A DNA stretch of 64,000 nt from Emcibacter nanhaiensis (GCF_006385175.1 NZ_VFIY01000005.1:689501-753500), one strand, 5' to 3'. Shown: positions 35,494 through 45,185, counted from the first letter of the stretch. Notes: generated from the sequence alone by a model not told the origin. A program made the numbers and translations.

Positions 35494-36611
35494 TTCTGAA
35501 CGCTTTCTTCGGGGTTTTCTGGGTTGTCTTCTTCAGTCGGTTCCGACAGCGGTTTCAGCAGTTCTTCGATATCGGAATGCTGTTCTTCTTCCGTCGGGGC
35601 CTGTTTCAAATGGTCGAGTTCCTGCCGTTTCGGGATTTTGGTCAGCAGCCGGGCCAGGTGCAGGGCGTCAAGCGGCTGGATACCGTCGGCCAGATAGGGC
35701 GTGATGCCGACGCCGGCGAAGGTCAGTCCGCCGCTGTCGGCGGTGACCATCAGGCTGGCATAGCGACGCGACACATCCAGCCGGGTGGCAATGAAGCGAC
35801 GCACGCCCAAGGCGGCATAGGTTTCGGCAATTTCCCGGGCTTCCACCGGATCGGCCCCGGCTGAAATCACCAGCACCGGCTCGACATCGCCGGCGGTTAT
35901 ATACTGGTGCAGCTGGTCCAGCTCCTCGGCCGAGAAGGGATTGAAGCCGCCGGTATCGATCAGGATAAGCTCTTTCTCATCGGTCAGCGGCTTGAGCGCC
36001 GTCGCCAACTGGTCGGGTGAGGATACTTCCGTCACCGGGATATGGAGCCGGTCGGCATAGCCTTCCAGCTGCGCGAGGCCGCCCATCCTCAGGGTGTCGG
36101 TACTGACCAGCCTGACAGGTATCCGGTTGAGCAGGGCCTGGCTCGCCAGTTTGGCGGCGGTCACGGTCTTGCCCACGCCGGGCGGGCCGACCAGCAGGAT
36201 CGGCTTTTCCTGGGGACCGGTCAGCGGTTCAAACTTGAACTGGCTGTCGAGTGCGCTGGCCAGCGACAACAGCTTGCTTTCGCGCTCCATGGCGTTGGCC
36301 AGGTCAAGCAGCCTGAGTTTCAGGCTGTCCGGCAGGCCATGGTGGCTGAGGAAGAATTCAAGATCCTGTTCCTCGATTTTTTGCTCGTCATCCAGTTCCC
36401 GGAGCGATTTTTTGACCGGGGAGGGCGCCGGGGCCGGCGGGGCTGTTTTCCTCGGATTGACCCGGGCGGCCGGTGCTTCAACGGCGGCCGTGATCTTGAC
36501 CAGGCCGTCTTCTTCTTCAGTATCCAGAATAACCGCATTGTCCCCCAGTTTCTCCCGGATCTGGGACAGGGCTTCCTGCATTGTCTTGGCGCTGAATATT
36601 TTTAGTCGCAT
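35490..36611 (-). CDS. flhF: SRP-type GTPase placing the flagellum
   Basis: 373 residues: N-terminal basic-domain stretch (MRLKIFSAKTMQEALSQIRE), Pro-rich linker, then an NG GTPase domain with G1 at 142-149 (GPPGVGKT), DTLRMGG, DTGG and the later TRLD. FlhF marks the site of flagellar assembly, usually a pole. Co-translated with flhG. Polar flagellation is an inference from this pair. Confidence 0.92.
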   Translation of the reverse strand: MRLKIFSAKTMQEALSQIREKLGDNAVILDTEEEDGLVKITAAVEAPAARVNPRKTAPPAPAPSPVKKSLRELDDEQKIEEQDLEFFLSHHGLPDSLKLRLLDLANAMERESKLLSLASALDSQFKFEPLTGPQEKPILLVGPPGVGKTVTAAKLASQALLNRIPVRLVSTDTLRMGGLAQLEGYADRLHIPVTEVSSPDQLATALKPLTDEKELILIDTGGFNPFSAEELDQLHQYITAGDVEPVLVISAGADPVEAREIAETYAALGVRRFIATRLDVSRRYASLMVTADSGGLTFAGVGITPYLADGIQPLDALHLARLLTKIPKRQELDHLKQAPTEEEQHSDIEELLKPLSEPTEEDNPENPEESVQK

Positions 36612-36689
36612 GTTTTCCGGTCAGAATAGTGAAGTCGGTTGGGGCAGATGATAATTCACCTTTGCGGGATGGTTAATCTATATTTATCG

Positions 36690-38789
36690 CTATATTTGTC
36701 CAAGGGTTCTTATTTTTACCTTCGGGTGCACTTCATTTTGCGACATCACCACCGTTGCCGGACGGAACCGCTCGATAATGGATCGCACATAGGGCCGGGT
36801 CATGGGGCTGGTCAGGAGAACCGGAAGTTCGCCCGCATGGGCCTGGTCTTCAAATGTCATCCGCACCAGTCCGATAAATTCCTGAAGCTGGCTCGGCGCC
36901 ATGGCCAGCTGTTTTTCCTCGCCGCCGCCGATCAGGGCATCCATAAAGGCCTGTTCCCACTGCGGGGACAGGTTGATCAGGGGAATCACATTGTCCGCAT
37001 CCGCATTGTCATGGCTGATCTGGCGGGCGAGGCGGGTCCGCACATGCTCGGTAATCATAACCACATTCTGGGTATAGCCGCAGGCTTCGGCAATGCCCTC
37101 AAGGATAGTGGGCAGGTCGCGAATGCTGATCCGTTCGTTGAGCAGGTTCTGCAGGATGCGTTGCACGCCACTCTGGGTAATCAGGTTCGGGATCAGGTCG
37201 GCCACCAGTTTCTGGTGCTCCTTGGGCAGGTCATCCATCAGTTTCTGAACTTCCGCATAGGACAGCAGCTCGGACATATTGTCTTTGATCACTTCCGTAA
37301 TATGGGTGGTAATCACGGTGGCGGCATCAACGACCGTATAACCGCGGAAGGAGGCTTCCTCTTTCATGCTTTTCTCGACCCAGACCGCCGGCAGGCCGAA
37401 GGCCGGTTCGCGGGTTTCCTCGCCGGGCAGGGCAACCTGCTCACCCCGCGGATCCATGACCATCAGCATGTTGGGGCGGATATCGCCGCGGCCGACTTCC
37501 GACTCCTTCAGGCGCAGGACGTAGGTATTGGCCGGCAACTGCATGTTGTCGAGGATTCGCACGGACGGCATGACAAAGCCCATCTCGGAAGCCAGCTGGC
37601 GCCGCAGCGCCTTGATCTGGTCGGTGAGGCGGATGCCGCTGTCGTCATTGATCAGGGGCAGCAGGCCGTATCCCAGTTCCAGGCGGACCGGATCGATGGC
37701 GAGCGCGGTAGTGATCGGTTCTTCCACCGGCTGGGCTTTTTCCGCCTCTTTCTGTTCCGCGATCATCAGTTGTTCTTCTTCCGCCCGTTCTTCCTGCAGC
37801 CGGGTCAGGGACCAGGAGGTCAGGCCGAGGATGCCGGAGACGACAGCAAACGGCAGGAACGGAATGCCCGGCAGCAGGGACAGCAGGAACAGCAGGAAGG
37901 AGGTTACGCCTATGGCGCGCGGGTACGTACTGAACTGGCTGAACAGCGCCTTGTCGGTCTTGCCGGTGACGCCGGATTTTGTCACCAGCAGACCGGCAGC
38001 GGTAGACACAATCAGGGCCGGGATCTGGCTGACCAGGCCGTCGCCGACGGTCAGCAGGGTATAGGTATTGGCGGCATCGCCAAAGCCCATGCCTTTCTGG
38101 GCCACGCCGATGATCATGCCGGCGATAATGTTGATGAAGGTGATCAGCAGGCCGGCAATGGCGTCACCGCGCACATATTTGGCGGCACCGTCCATGGAGC
38201 CGAAGAAGGTGCTTTCGTCTTCCAGCTCCTTACGGCGGGCCCGGGCCTGGTCTTCGTTGATCAGGCCGGAGGAGAGGTCTGCATCAATGGCCATCTGTTT
38301 ACCGGGCATGGCGTCCAGGCTGAACCGGGCGGCCACTTCGGCGATCCTGCCGGAACCCTTGGTAATCACCATGAAGTTCACAATCAGAAGGACGGTAAAG
38401 ACGATGATCCCGATCACGAAATTGCCGCCCATGACGAAAGAGCCGAAGGCTTCGATCACATGTCCCGCGGCCGAGGGGCCGGTATGTCCTTCGCTCAGGA
38501 TCAGGCGGGTGGACGCCACATTGAGCGCCAGGCGCAGCATGGTGGCGATCAGCAGCACTGTCGGGAAACTGTTGAAATCCAGCGGCCGCTCGATAAACAA
38601 CGCGGTCATCAGGATCATCACGGAAAAAGTAATGGACAGGGTGAGGCTCATGTCCAGCAACCACGGTGGCATGGGCAGGAACAGCACCACAAGAATAGCC
38701 ACGACCACCAGCGCCATCAGGATGTCGCTGCGTTGTGACAACTGGCTTAGAAAGCCTGTCTGTGTCGTGTCCGTGGAGGTTTCACTCAT
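36690..38789 (-). CDS. flhA: Flagellar export gate protein FlhA
   Basis: 699 residues: about eight transmembrane helices in the first 330 residues, the conserved FHIPEP-type cytoplasmic loop region (ARFSLDAMPGKQMAIDADL, about 150-170), and a large cytoplasmic domain that docks chaperone-substrate complexes. Near-standard length for FlhA. A 699-codon antisense open frame exists over the same DNA but is a shadow. flhB is not in the window. Confidence 0.96.
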   Translation of the reverse strand: MSETSTDTTQTGFLSQLSQRSDILMALVVVAILVVLFLPMPPWLLDMSLTLSITFSVMILMTALFIERPLDFNSFPTVLLIATMLRLALNVASTRLILSEGHTGPSAAGHVIEAFGSFVMGGNFVIGIIVFTVLLIVNFMVITKGSGRIAEVAARFSLDAMPGKQMAIDADLSSGLINEDQARARRKELEDESTFFGSMDGAAKYVRGDAIAGLLITFINIIAGMIIGVAQKGMGFGDAANTYTLLTVGDGLVSQIPALIVSTAAGLLVTKSGVTGKTDKALFSQFSTYPRAIGVTSFLLFLLSLLPGIPFLPFAVVSGILGLTSWSLTRLQEERAEEEQLMIAEQKEAEKAQPVEEPITTALAIDPVRLELGYGLLPLINDDSGIRLTDQIKALRRQLASEMGFVMPSVRILDNMQLPANTYVLRLKESEVGRGDIRPNMLMVMDPRGEQVALPGEETREPAFGLPAVWVEKSMKEEASFRGYTVVDAATVITTHITEVIKDNMSELLSYAEVQKLMDDLPKEHQKLVADLIPNLITQSGVQRILQNLLNERISIRDLPTILEGIAEACGYTQNVVMITEHVRTRLARQISHDNADADNVIPLINLSPQWEQAFMDALIGGGEEKQLAMAPSQLQEFIGLVRMTFEDQAHAGELPVLLTSPMTRPYVRSIIERFRPATVVMSQNEVHPKVKIRTLGQI

Positions 38790-38815
38790 AATTTCTTTTC
38801 CGGGGCCTCACGGGA

Positions 38816-40192
38816 TCAGGTGACATGTTGTCCGGGTTCACCCGGACTGGGAACGTTACGCCCCTCGGCCATATACTGATTGAGCTTGTTGCGCAGGGTC
38901 CGAATGGAAATGCCCAGCACATTTGCGGCATGGGTCCTGTTGCCGAGGCAATGTTTCAGGGTATCAATGATCAGGTCCCGTTCCACATCGGCAACTGTGC
39001 GGCCGATCTGGGAACCGGTGGCGAAGGGCGCATCGTCTTCATCCGCATCTGCCGTGGCCGTGCCGCCGCGGCTGTGAATGGCCACGTGGGGTTTGCCGTC
39101 GGGCAGGACAATGTCCTGCTTGGCGATCCGGTCGCCGCCGGCCAGCAGCACTGCCCGGTGCATGGTGTTTTCCAGTTCGCGGACGTTGCCCGGCCAGTCG
39201 TGGTTGATCAGGACCTCCATGGCTTCCGCCGAAATCGGTTTCGGCTCCAGGGCGTTGAACTCCGCATATTTCTGGGCGAAATGCTTGCACAGGGCCCGGG
39301 TGTCTTCCGGCCGTTCCCGAAGCGGCGGGATGTGCAGATTGACCACATTGAGCCGGAACAGAAGGTCTTCGCGGAAGGTGCCTTTCTTGACTTCTTCCTG
39401 CAGGTCCCGGTTGGAGGTGGCGATGATGCGGATGTCCACCTTGACTGGCCCACCACTGCCGCCGACGCGGTCGATTTCCCGTTCCTGGATGGCGCGCAGC
39501 AGCTTGGACTGCAGACGGATGTCCATCTCGGTAATCTCGTCCAGCAGCAGGGTGCCGCCATTGGCTTCCTCGAATTTACCGACCCTGCGGGCAACGGCGC
39601 CGGTGAAGGCGCCTTTTTCATGGCCGAACAGTTCGGATTCCAGAAGGTTTTCCGGGATTGCGGCGCAGTTGACGCTCACATAGGGCTTGTTGGCGCGGCG
39701 GCTTTTGCTGTGTACATAGCGGGCCATGACCTCTTTACCGGTGCCGGATTCCCCTGTGATCATGATGCTGGCTTCGCTTTTGGCAACCTGGTCGGCAAGC
39801 GAGACCACCTGCATCATGGTCCGGTCGCGATAGATGAAATCATGTTCATCGTCGGCGACGGCGGTCAGAACCGCGGCAATCAGGTCAGGGTCCGGCGGCA
39901 GGGGAATATATTCCTTGGCCCCGGCCTTGATGGCCCGTACCGCAGCTTCGGAATCATTGCCGATGCCGCAGGCGACGGCCGGGGTCGAAATGCGCTCGGA
40001 TTTCAGTTGCTCCAACAGCCCCTTGATGTCCAGCTTGACATCGACCATCAGCAGGTCGGCGCCTTTGGAGCGCACAAGGTTCAATGCGGCATTTTCATCG
40101 TCAACATGCAGGACCTGTGCTCCCTGTTTTATGGCAATCTGGGAGGCCGCACTTAACTGTCCCTGTAGTGTACCAACAATGATAAGACGCAT
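38816..40192 (-). CDS. flbD: Sigma-54-dependent flagellar regulator FlbD
   Basis: 458 residues. The N-terminal receiver-like domain keeps D51 but lacks the usual acidic pair (MRLIIVGTLQG instead of VDD), so it is degenerate, as in Caulobacter FlbD. The central AAA+ domain has Walker A GESGTGKE (148-155) and the sigma-54 contact loop GAFTGA (195-200). The C terminus is a Fis-type helix-turn-helix (NRTHAANVLGISIRTLRNKLNQY). Expected to activate the middle/late flagellar promoters; two sigma-54-type sites are seen between fliK and flgK. Part of the fliF operon. Confidence 0.92.
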   Translation of the reverse strand: MRLIIVGTLQGQLSAASQIAIKQGAQVLHVDDENAALNLVRSKGADLLMVDVKLDIKGLLEQLKSERISTPAVACGIGNDSEAAVRAIKAGAKEYIPLPPDPDLIAAVLTAVADDEHDFIYRDRTMMQVVSLADQVAKSEASIMITGESGTGKEVMARYVHSKSRRANKPYVSVNCAAIPENLLESELFGHEKGAFTGAVARRVGKFEEANGGTLLLDEITEMDIRLQSKLLRAIQEREIDRVGGSGGPVKVDIRIIATSNRDLQEEVKKGTFREDLLFRLNVVNLHIPPLRERPEDTRALCKHFAQKYAEFNALEPKPISAEAMEVLINHDWPGNVRELENTMHRAVLLAGGDRIAKQDIVLPDGKPHVAIHSRGGTATADADEDDAPFATGSQIGRTVADVERDLIIDTLKHCLGNRTHAANVLGISIRTLRNKLNQYMAEGRNVPSPGEPGQHVT

Positions 40193-40214
40193 TTTCTTTC
40201 AGAACTCCGGGTGT

Positions 40215-40976
40215 CTATTCAAAATAATTGATGCGGTGTGACTGGGGCAGCATTGAGTTGAGCTGCATTTCCAGACGCCGCGGGTTTTCTTCCCGGCCGA
40301 TGGACAAAGCCCCGGCCAGGTAGAGGGAATTGAGGATGGACTCATTATGGGAATTGCGCTCGGCCTTGGTGGCCAGAGGCATCAGCACCATATGGGCCAG
40401 GATGGCGCCGTAGAAAGTGGTCAGCAAGGCCACGGACATGGCGGGACCGATGGTGCTGGGATCGCTCAGGTTGCCCAGCATCTGCACCAGGCCGACCAGG
40501 GTGCCGATCAGGCCCATGGCCGGGGCCACTTCCGCCGCCCGGCGCAACAGGTCGACGCTTTTTGACTGGATATTGGCCGTATAATGGATTTCCTTTTGCA
40601 GCATCTGCTCGATCTCATGGCTTTCCGCCCCGTCAATGGTCAGGTTCAGCGCCTTCTGCAGGAACGGTTCGTCATTCAGGGTCGGGGTGACCTTTTCCAG
40701 CGAGATCAGGCCGTTTTTGCGGGCCCGTTCGGAAATCTGGATCATGGTAATGCCCACATCCCGCGGATCATGGGGGGTGTAGGCCATCAGCCGCCACAAA
40801 GCGCCGGGGATCTGTCCCAGGTCCTTGAGGGAAAAGCTGACAATGGTGATGGCGACGGTGCCCCCGAGTACGATCAATATTGACGGCAGGTCAAGAAAGG
40901 CCGTAGGTGAGCCACCGATGACCATGGCAGAGATGATCAGGGCGAAGCCGATAACTATTCCGATAAGCGTAATCAC
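40215..40976 (-). CDS. motA: Flagellar motor stator protein MotA
   Basis: 253 residues with four hydrophobic helices: two near the N terminus (LIGIVIGFALIISAMVIGG; LIVLGGTVAITIVSF) and two near 150-205 (APAMGLIGTLVGLVQML; SVALLTTFYGAILAHMVL), a MotA/TolQ/ExbB fold with the conserved proline and GLIGTLVG. It forms the proton- or sodium-driven stator with MotB. No motB is present in the window. Encoded between fliN and flbD. Confidence 0.92.
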   Translation of the reverse strand: MITLIGIVIGFALIISAMVIGGSPTAFLDLPSILIVLGGTVAITIVSFSLKDLGQIPGALWRLMAYTPHDPRDVGITMIQISERARKNGLISLEKVTPTLNDEPFLQKALNLTIDGAESHEIEQMLQKEIHYTANIQSKSVDLLRRAAEVAPAMGLIGTLVGLVQMLGNLSDPSTIGPAMSVALLTTFYGAILAHMVLMPLATKAERNSHNESILNSLYLAGALSIGREENPRRLEMQLNSMLPQSHRINYFE

Positions 40977-40999
40977 TGTTTAACCTCCAGGATCAACTT

Positions 41000-41335
41000 T
41001 TATTCTTCGCCTTTGATGATTTCCGTCATGGTGATACCGAGTTTATCGTCAACCAGAACGACTTCTCCGCGGGCGACAAGGCGGTTATTTACATAAATGT
41101 CGATGGCTTCCCCGACTTTCCGGTCCAGCTCCACCACCGCGCCCGGACCGAGCCGCAGCAGTTTGCTGACCGCAATGTTGGTTTTGCCGAGAACCGCAGA
41201 AACTTTGACCGGAACGTCAAATACAGCTTCCAGGTCGCCGGTGCTGACATTCTCAGTATCAACTTCCGCGCCGGTGTCGGCTGCATCGGGGTTCCCTTCA
41301 AGTTCCTCCCAGTCCATATTTTCCGTATCAGACAT
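41000..41335 (-). CDS. fliN: Flagellar motor switch protein FliN
   Basis: 111 residues: acidic N-terminal tail, then one SpoA (surface presentation of antigens) domain with VPVKVSAVLGKTNIAVSKLL, GAVVELDRKVGEAIDIYVNN and LVARGEVVLVDDKLGI, all typical of FliN. It builds the C ring and binds phospho-CheY. The partner fliM is not in the window. Confidence 0.95.
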   Translation of the reverse strand: MSDTENMDWEELEGNPDAADTGAEVDTENVSTGDLEAVFDVPVKVSAVLGKTNIAVSKLLRLGPGAVVELDRKVGEAIDIYVNNRLVARGEVVLVDDKLGITMTEIIKGEE

Positions 41336-41419
41336 TACCTTATCGTCCTTAATAATTTCTTTTCAAACGGTGCTTTATCGCACCAATCCCCGCAATAAGC
41401 GGTTGTAATTCCATCAGCT

Positions 41420-42079
41420 TTACTGGTCCGGTGCAAATTGCCCGCTATCAGCACTCACTTCAACCGACATGTCATCGCCTGACAGGTGTCCCGGGGTTGG
41501 TGCTTCGATGAACAGCTGTACCGTCCGGTCAATGGTCGCCTTGAGGGCGTCAAAATCCCGTTCTGCGCCGCCGTCAGCCCACTCCACCTTGCAGTCGCTG
41601 ATATGCCGCATGGGCTCAGCCAGCAGCACGATCTGGCCCGCATAGCCGGTACTTTCTTTCAGCCGGGTGATTTCTCTCTCCAGATGCGGCAAAATCCGGT
41701 CATCGACCCGGATCACGATCCTCGGTTCGAGCGGACTGTTTTTCAGGCATTGCACCACCAAGGCTTCGATTTCCTGAAGCGGCGTATTGGCAACCAGGGC
41801 CGGGGCCAGCTTGCCGATGATGCTGTGGGCCAGGATGGCGGCTTCCTTATGCATCATGGAAAGCTGTTCCTCATGTCTCGTCGTCAGGGTTTGCATGGCA
41901 GCCACCAGGTTCTGCAGCAGGAACTGGACCTGTTGTTCAATTCCGTTCAGGATCTCTTCCCGCCCTTCGGCAAGTCCTCGCTGATAGGCGGCATTTTCCA
42001 GCTCCTCGATCTTGGCCTTGGAGCGTGGGCCGTATTCATCCTCGAAGTTATTGTCAAAGGTGTATTTGACTGCAGTCAT
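41420..42079 (-). CDS. fliH: Flagellar export ATPase regulator FliH
   Basis: 219 residues: N-terminal acidic region, a central long helix (AYQRGLAEGREEI and onward, coiled coil about 25-90), then a globular C-terminal domain (IVIRVDDRILPHLEREITRL; VEWADGGAERDFDAL) that matches FliH/FlbE/HrpE-type proteins. It holds FliI and tethers it to the C ring. Position between fliG and fliN is the standard one. Confidence 0.85.
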   Translation of the reverse strand: MTAVKYTFDNNFEDEYGPRSKAKIEELENAAYQRGLAEGREEILNGIEQQVQFLLQNLVAAMQTLTTRHEEQLSMMHKEAAILAHSIIGKLAPALVANTPLQEIEALVVQCLKNSPLEPRIVIRVDDRILPHLEREITRLKESTGYAGQIVLLAEPMRHISDCKVEWADGGAERDFDALKATIDRTVQLFIEAPTPGHLSGDDMSVEVSADSGQFAPDQ

Positions 42080-42111
42080 TTATTTGCCCTGTCTAACAGT
42101 ATTTTCAAATT

Positions 42112-43125
42112 CTAGTAAACCAGTTCGTCTTCGCCTTTGCTGTCGGCCAGGACGATTTCACCCGCATCGGCGAGGTCTTTGGCCACATTGACGATTTCCA
42201 TCTGGGCTTCATCCACATCCTTGAGCCGCACCGGACCCATGGCTTCCATATCCTCCTTGAGGATCTTGGCGGCGCGTTCGGACATATTGCTGAAGAACAT
42301 ATCCCGGATTTTGTCGGACGAGCCCTTGAGCGCCAGCCCCAGACGATCCTTGTCGATGCCGCGCAGCAGGGTCTGCACGCCGGTAGCATCCAGTTTCTGC
42401 AGGTCCTCGAAGGTAAACATCAGGGCCCGGATACGTTCCGCACTTTCGCGGTTGCGGTCTTCCAGGGTGGTCAGGAAGCGGGTTTCGGAACTCCGGTCCA
42501 GATAGTTGAAGATTTCGGCGATGGTTTCATGGCTGTCCTTGCGGCTGGTCCGGGCAAGGTTGTTCATGAACTCGATCCGCAGGGTCTGTTCCACCCGGTC
42601 GAGAATTTCCTTCTGTACCGGTTCCATACGCAGCATGCGCATCACAACTTCCATGGCGAAATCGTCAGGCAGCACACTGAGCACAGAGGCTGCGTGTTCC
42701 GGCTTGATCTTGGACATCACGACGGCCACGGTTTGCGGATATTCATTCTTCAGATAAGTGGCGAGGACTACCTCGTTCACATTGCCCAGTTTATCCCACA
42801 TGGTCCGGCCGGCCGGACCGCGGATTTCCTCCATGATCTGGGCAACGCGATCGCCGGGCAGCATTTTCTGCAGCAGCCGTTCGGTATTGTCAAAGTTACC
42901 GGTCATGGAGCCGACGGAACTTACCCCGTTGGCAAATTCGAGGAACAGTTCCTCGATGACCTCTGATGAGACTGTACCCAGCGAGGACATGGCCAGGGAT
43001 AATTCCTTCACCTCCTCGTCATCCAGCAGATTCCAGATCAGGCGGCCGTAATCCTCGCCCAATGCCATCATCAGGGCGGCTGCCTTGTCACTTGCACTTA
43101 AATCACTTAAACGGGCCAATGCCAT
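42112..43125 (-). CDS. fliG: Flagellar motor switch protein FliG
   Basis: 337 residues with N, middle and C armadillo-type domains. The middle domain has [22 protein letters not shown] (EHPQ-type motif) and the C-terminal torque helix has conserved charged residues ([41 protein letters not shown]). It transmits stator torque to the FliF ring. 22 bases after fliF. Confidence 0.96.
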   Translation of the reverse strand: MALARLSDLSASDKAAALMMALGEDYGRLIWNLLDDEEVKELSLAMSSLGTVSSEVIEELFLEFANGVSSVGSMTGNFDNTERLLQKMLPGDRVAQIMEEIRGPAGRTMWDKLGNVNEVVLATYLKNEYPQTVAVVMSKIKPEHAASVLSVLPDDFAMEVVMRMLRMEPVQKEILDRVEQTLRIEFMNNLARTSRKDSHETIAEIFNYLDRSSETRFLTTLEDRNRESAERIRALMFTFEDLQKLDATGVQTLLRGIDKDRLGLALKGSSDKIRDMFFSNMSERAAKILKEDMEAMGPVRLKDVDEAQMEIVNVAKDLADAGEIVLADSKGEDELVY

Positions 43126-43146
43126 TGGTATTCACCTGTACTGTTT

Positions 43147-44880
43147 TTATCCATAAAGCCAGTTTCTGACTACAGCGGTTGATTCCTCGGGATATTTCTC
43201 CACGAGTTCGCCGACCTTCTTGATCGCAGTGGCTTCGATTTTTCCTTCCACCGCGGCAATATCAATGGCGGACTCGATGCCCTGCTTCTGGGCGACTTCC
43301 CGGGCTGTCAGCTTCTTGCCGGTTTCGTCTACCGGAATGACCACGCTTTTGCCTTCGCCAGTCTGGACAACCTTGCCCTCGGGCTGCGGCGGGGCAAGGG
43401 CGGCCTGTTCAGGCGCCTGGCCTGGCGGCAGTTGGGCCTGTTCCCCGCCTTCGAGAACATATCTCAGCGGGCCGCCTTCACCTTCAGCCGTGATATATTT
43501 AATGAGCGGCCGCAGGCCAAAGAAGGTGACGGCCAGGAAGCCGATAAGCAGGACGCCCAGTTCGATCAGCCAGAGAATATCGCCCTTGCCGAAGCTAAAC
43601 AGGCCTTCCTCGGGCAGGGATTCGCCATAATCCACTTCAGCGAACTGCATGTTGACGATGCTGACATTGTCGCCCCGTTCCTCATCATAGCCGATGGCTG
43701 ACTTGACCAGATTTTCCAGCTGGGCCAGTTCTTCGGGGCTGCGCGGCTGGTAGATCGCAGGCTCGCCTTCACCCTGTTCGGCATAGGTGCCGTCGACCAG
43801 GACGGCGACAGAGATCCGCTTGATGGTGCCGGCTTCGTGAATCTGGGTCCGGATGGTTTTGGAAACCTTATAGTTGACGGTTTCCTCGGTTGTACTGCCG
43901 CTGGACTGGTTCTTGATCGCCGGCTCTCCGGCGTTGGCGGCATCCTGGTCAGGCAGGTTGTTGGCGACGGAAACTTCTGCCTCATCAGCATTTTCAAGGT
44001 CCGTGGATGTAGACTCGCGGGTCTGGGACGACAGGACGACCTGACCGTCGGGGTCATAAATCTCGGAATTACTGGTGATCCGGTTCAGGTCCAGTTCCGC
44101 ATTGACTTCCGCCCGGACCTTGCCGAGCCCAACGGTTTTCTCAAGCAGTTCCTCGATCTGCCGGCGCAGGCGACTTTCCGTAGAGACTTTCTTTTCTTCC
44201 AGGGAGGAGGCCAATACCGAGGCGGCATCCTCGGAATTGCCGCGCGCCAGCAGGGACCCTTTCTGGTCGACAATGGAAATCCTTTCAGGGCTCAGATCCG
44301 GCACGGCGGCAGCAACCAGATTCTGGACGGCGGCCACCTGAGTGCGGGACAGTCGGTCGCTTCCGGTTTTGATAAAAATGGAAGCTGTTGCCTCGCGGCT
44401 TTCATTGCTGAACAGGCGCCGCTCCGGCATCACAAGATGGACCCTGGCGCTGTTGACTTTTTCCATGGACTGGATGGTCCGGGCCAGTTCCCCTTCAAGG
44501 GCGCGCAGGTGGTTGATATTCTGTACAAAGCTTGTTGTGCCCAGGCTGTCCTGGCGGTCAAAAATGTCATAGCCCACACTGCCGCCGCTGTTCAGTCCCT
44601 GGCCGGCCACCATCATGCGCAGGCGATGAACCTGGTCTTCCGGAACCAGGATGGTGCCGCCGTCGCCGGCAATCTGGTAGGGAATGGCCTGGCTTTCCAG
44701 CTGCTGCACTATATTATTGGCGTCGCCCAGGTCCAGGCCGCTGTATAGCAAACCCATGGTCGGGGTGGAAAGGCGCATGGTCAGATATATAAAGAAGCCG
44801 ATAATAATGGCTGCAACGGTGCCCATTGCAGCAAGGCGGGCAGGGCCGAGAGTTCTGAAAAAGACGGATAAGCTGTTCAC
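43147..44880 (-). CDS. fliF: Flagellar MS-ring protein FliF
   Basis: 577 residues: N-terminal membrane helix (about 15-36), periplasmic ring-building motifs (YSGLDLGDANNIVQQLESQAIPY; VNSARVHLVMPERRLF), a variable Pro/Gly region, a second membrane helix (LIELGVLLIGFLAVTFFGLRPL, about 435-456), and a C-terminal cytoplasmic tail that binds FliG. First gene of the long leftward operon. Upstream are two inverted repeats and a TATAAT-like element. Confidence 0.96.
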   Translation of the reverse strand: MNSLSVFFRTLGPARLAAMGTVAAIIIGFFIYLTMRLSTPTMGLLYSGLDLGDANNIVQQLESQAIPYQIAGDGGTILVPEDQVHRLRMMVAGQGLNSGGSVGYDIFDRQDSLGTTSFVQNINHLRALEGELARTIQSMEKVNSARVHLVMPERRLFSNESREATASIFIKTGSDRLSRTQVAAVQNLVAAAVPDLSPERISIVDQKGSLLARGNSEDAASVLASSLEEKKVSTESRLRRQIEELLEKTVGLGKVRAEVNAELDLNRITSNSEIYDPDGQVVLSSQTRESTSTDLENADEAEVSVANNLPDQDAANAGEPAIKNQSSGSTTEETVNYKVSKTIRTQIHEAGTIKRISVAVLVDGTYAEQGEGEPAIYQPRSPEELAQLENLVKSAIGYDEERGDNVSIVNMQFAEVDYGESLPEEGLFSFGKGDILWLIELGVLLIGFLAVTFFGLRPLIKYITAEGEGGPLRYVLEGGEQAQLPPGQAPEQAALAPPQPEGKVVQTGEGKSVVIPVDETGKKLTAREVAQKQGIESAIDIAAVEGKIEATAIKKVGELVEKYPEESTAVVRNWLYG

Positions 44881-44941
44881 GATTGCACTTCCTGCTTGCG
44901 AGCCCTAATGAGTTTCAAATTGAGTGTTCTTTTCAATTTCC

Positions 44942-45045
44942 TGTTTCGATTTGAAACACAGTTTACATATTCTTAAGTAAATAAGAAGTTAATGCTAGGC
45001 AAAAATTGCCTAGTTGATTTCCTTTTATATCAGAAGGGTATTATA
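44942..45045 (-). promoter_or_regulatory. Candidate fliF promoter with two inverted repeats
   Basis: CTAGGCAA (44995-45002) and TTGCCTAG (45006-45013) form a perfect 8-bp inverted repeat with a 3-base spacer, an operator-like shape. TGTTTC/GAAACA (44942-44958, five-base spacer) is a second one. On the minus strand TATAAT reads at 45040-45045. No convincing -35, sigma-54 site or CtrA box was found. The rest of the 44881-45202 gap holds two hairpins (see next entries). Confidence 0.4.
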
Positions 45046-45084
45046 AAGCGGGGGAAACCGAGGCTTTCCCATTTATTGTATGAC

Positions 45085-45116
45085 CAAAAAAAAATACCAC
45101 AATATGTGGTATTTTT
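45085..45116. terminator. A/T-flanked hairpin terminator downstream of sciP
   Basis: ATACCACA pairs with TGTGGTAT around a 3-base loop (ATA), and both arms are extended by A6/T6. It works equally on either strand; on the minus strand it ends in T9 and would stop read-through from sciP towards fliF. Confidence 0.75.
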
Positions 45117-45149
45117 TGTCGGTAATCGCGGAAGATATGTTTCTAAATA

Positions 45150-45185
45150 AAATTAACCATGAGAATCGCTTCTCATGGTTAATTT
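45150..45185. repeat. 16-bp perfect inverted repeat with CtrA-type half-sites after sciP
   Basis: Arms 45150-45165 and 45170-45185 are exact reverse complements with the 4-base loop TCGC. Each arm contains TTAACCAT (one per strand), the CtrA half-site octamer. It lies 17 bases beyond the sciP stop; on the minus strand the stem is followed by A+T-rich sequence, so it could also serve as a sciP transcript-end hairpin. Confidence 0.75.

Noticed and set aside
36639-38738. 699-codon open frame on the plus strand
   Set aside because: It lies antisense over flhA, has a His/Gln/Gly-rich composition typical of shadow frames and no domain.
38825-40156. 443-codon open frame on the plus strand
   Set aside because: Antisense shadow of flbD.
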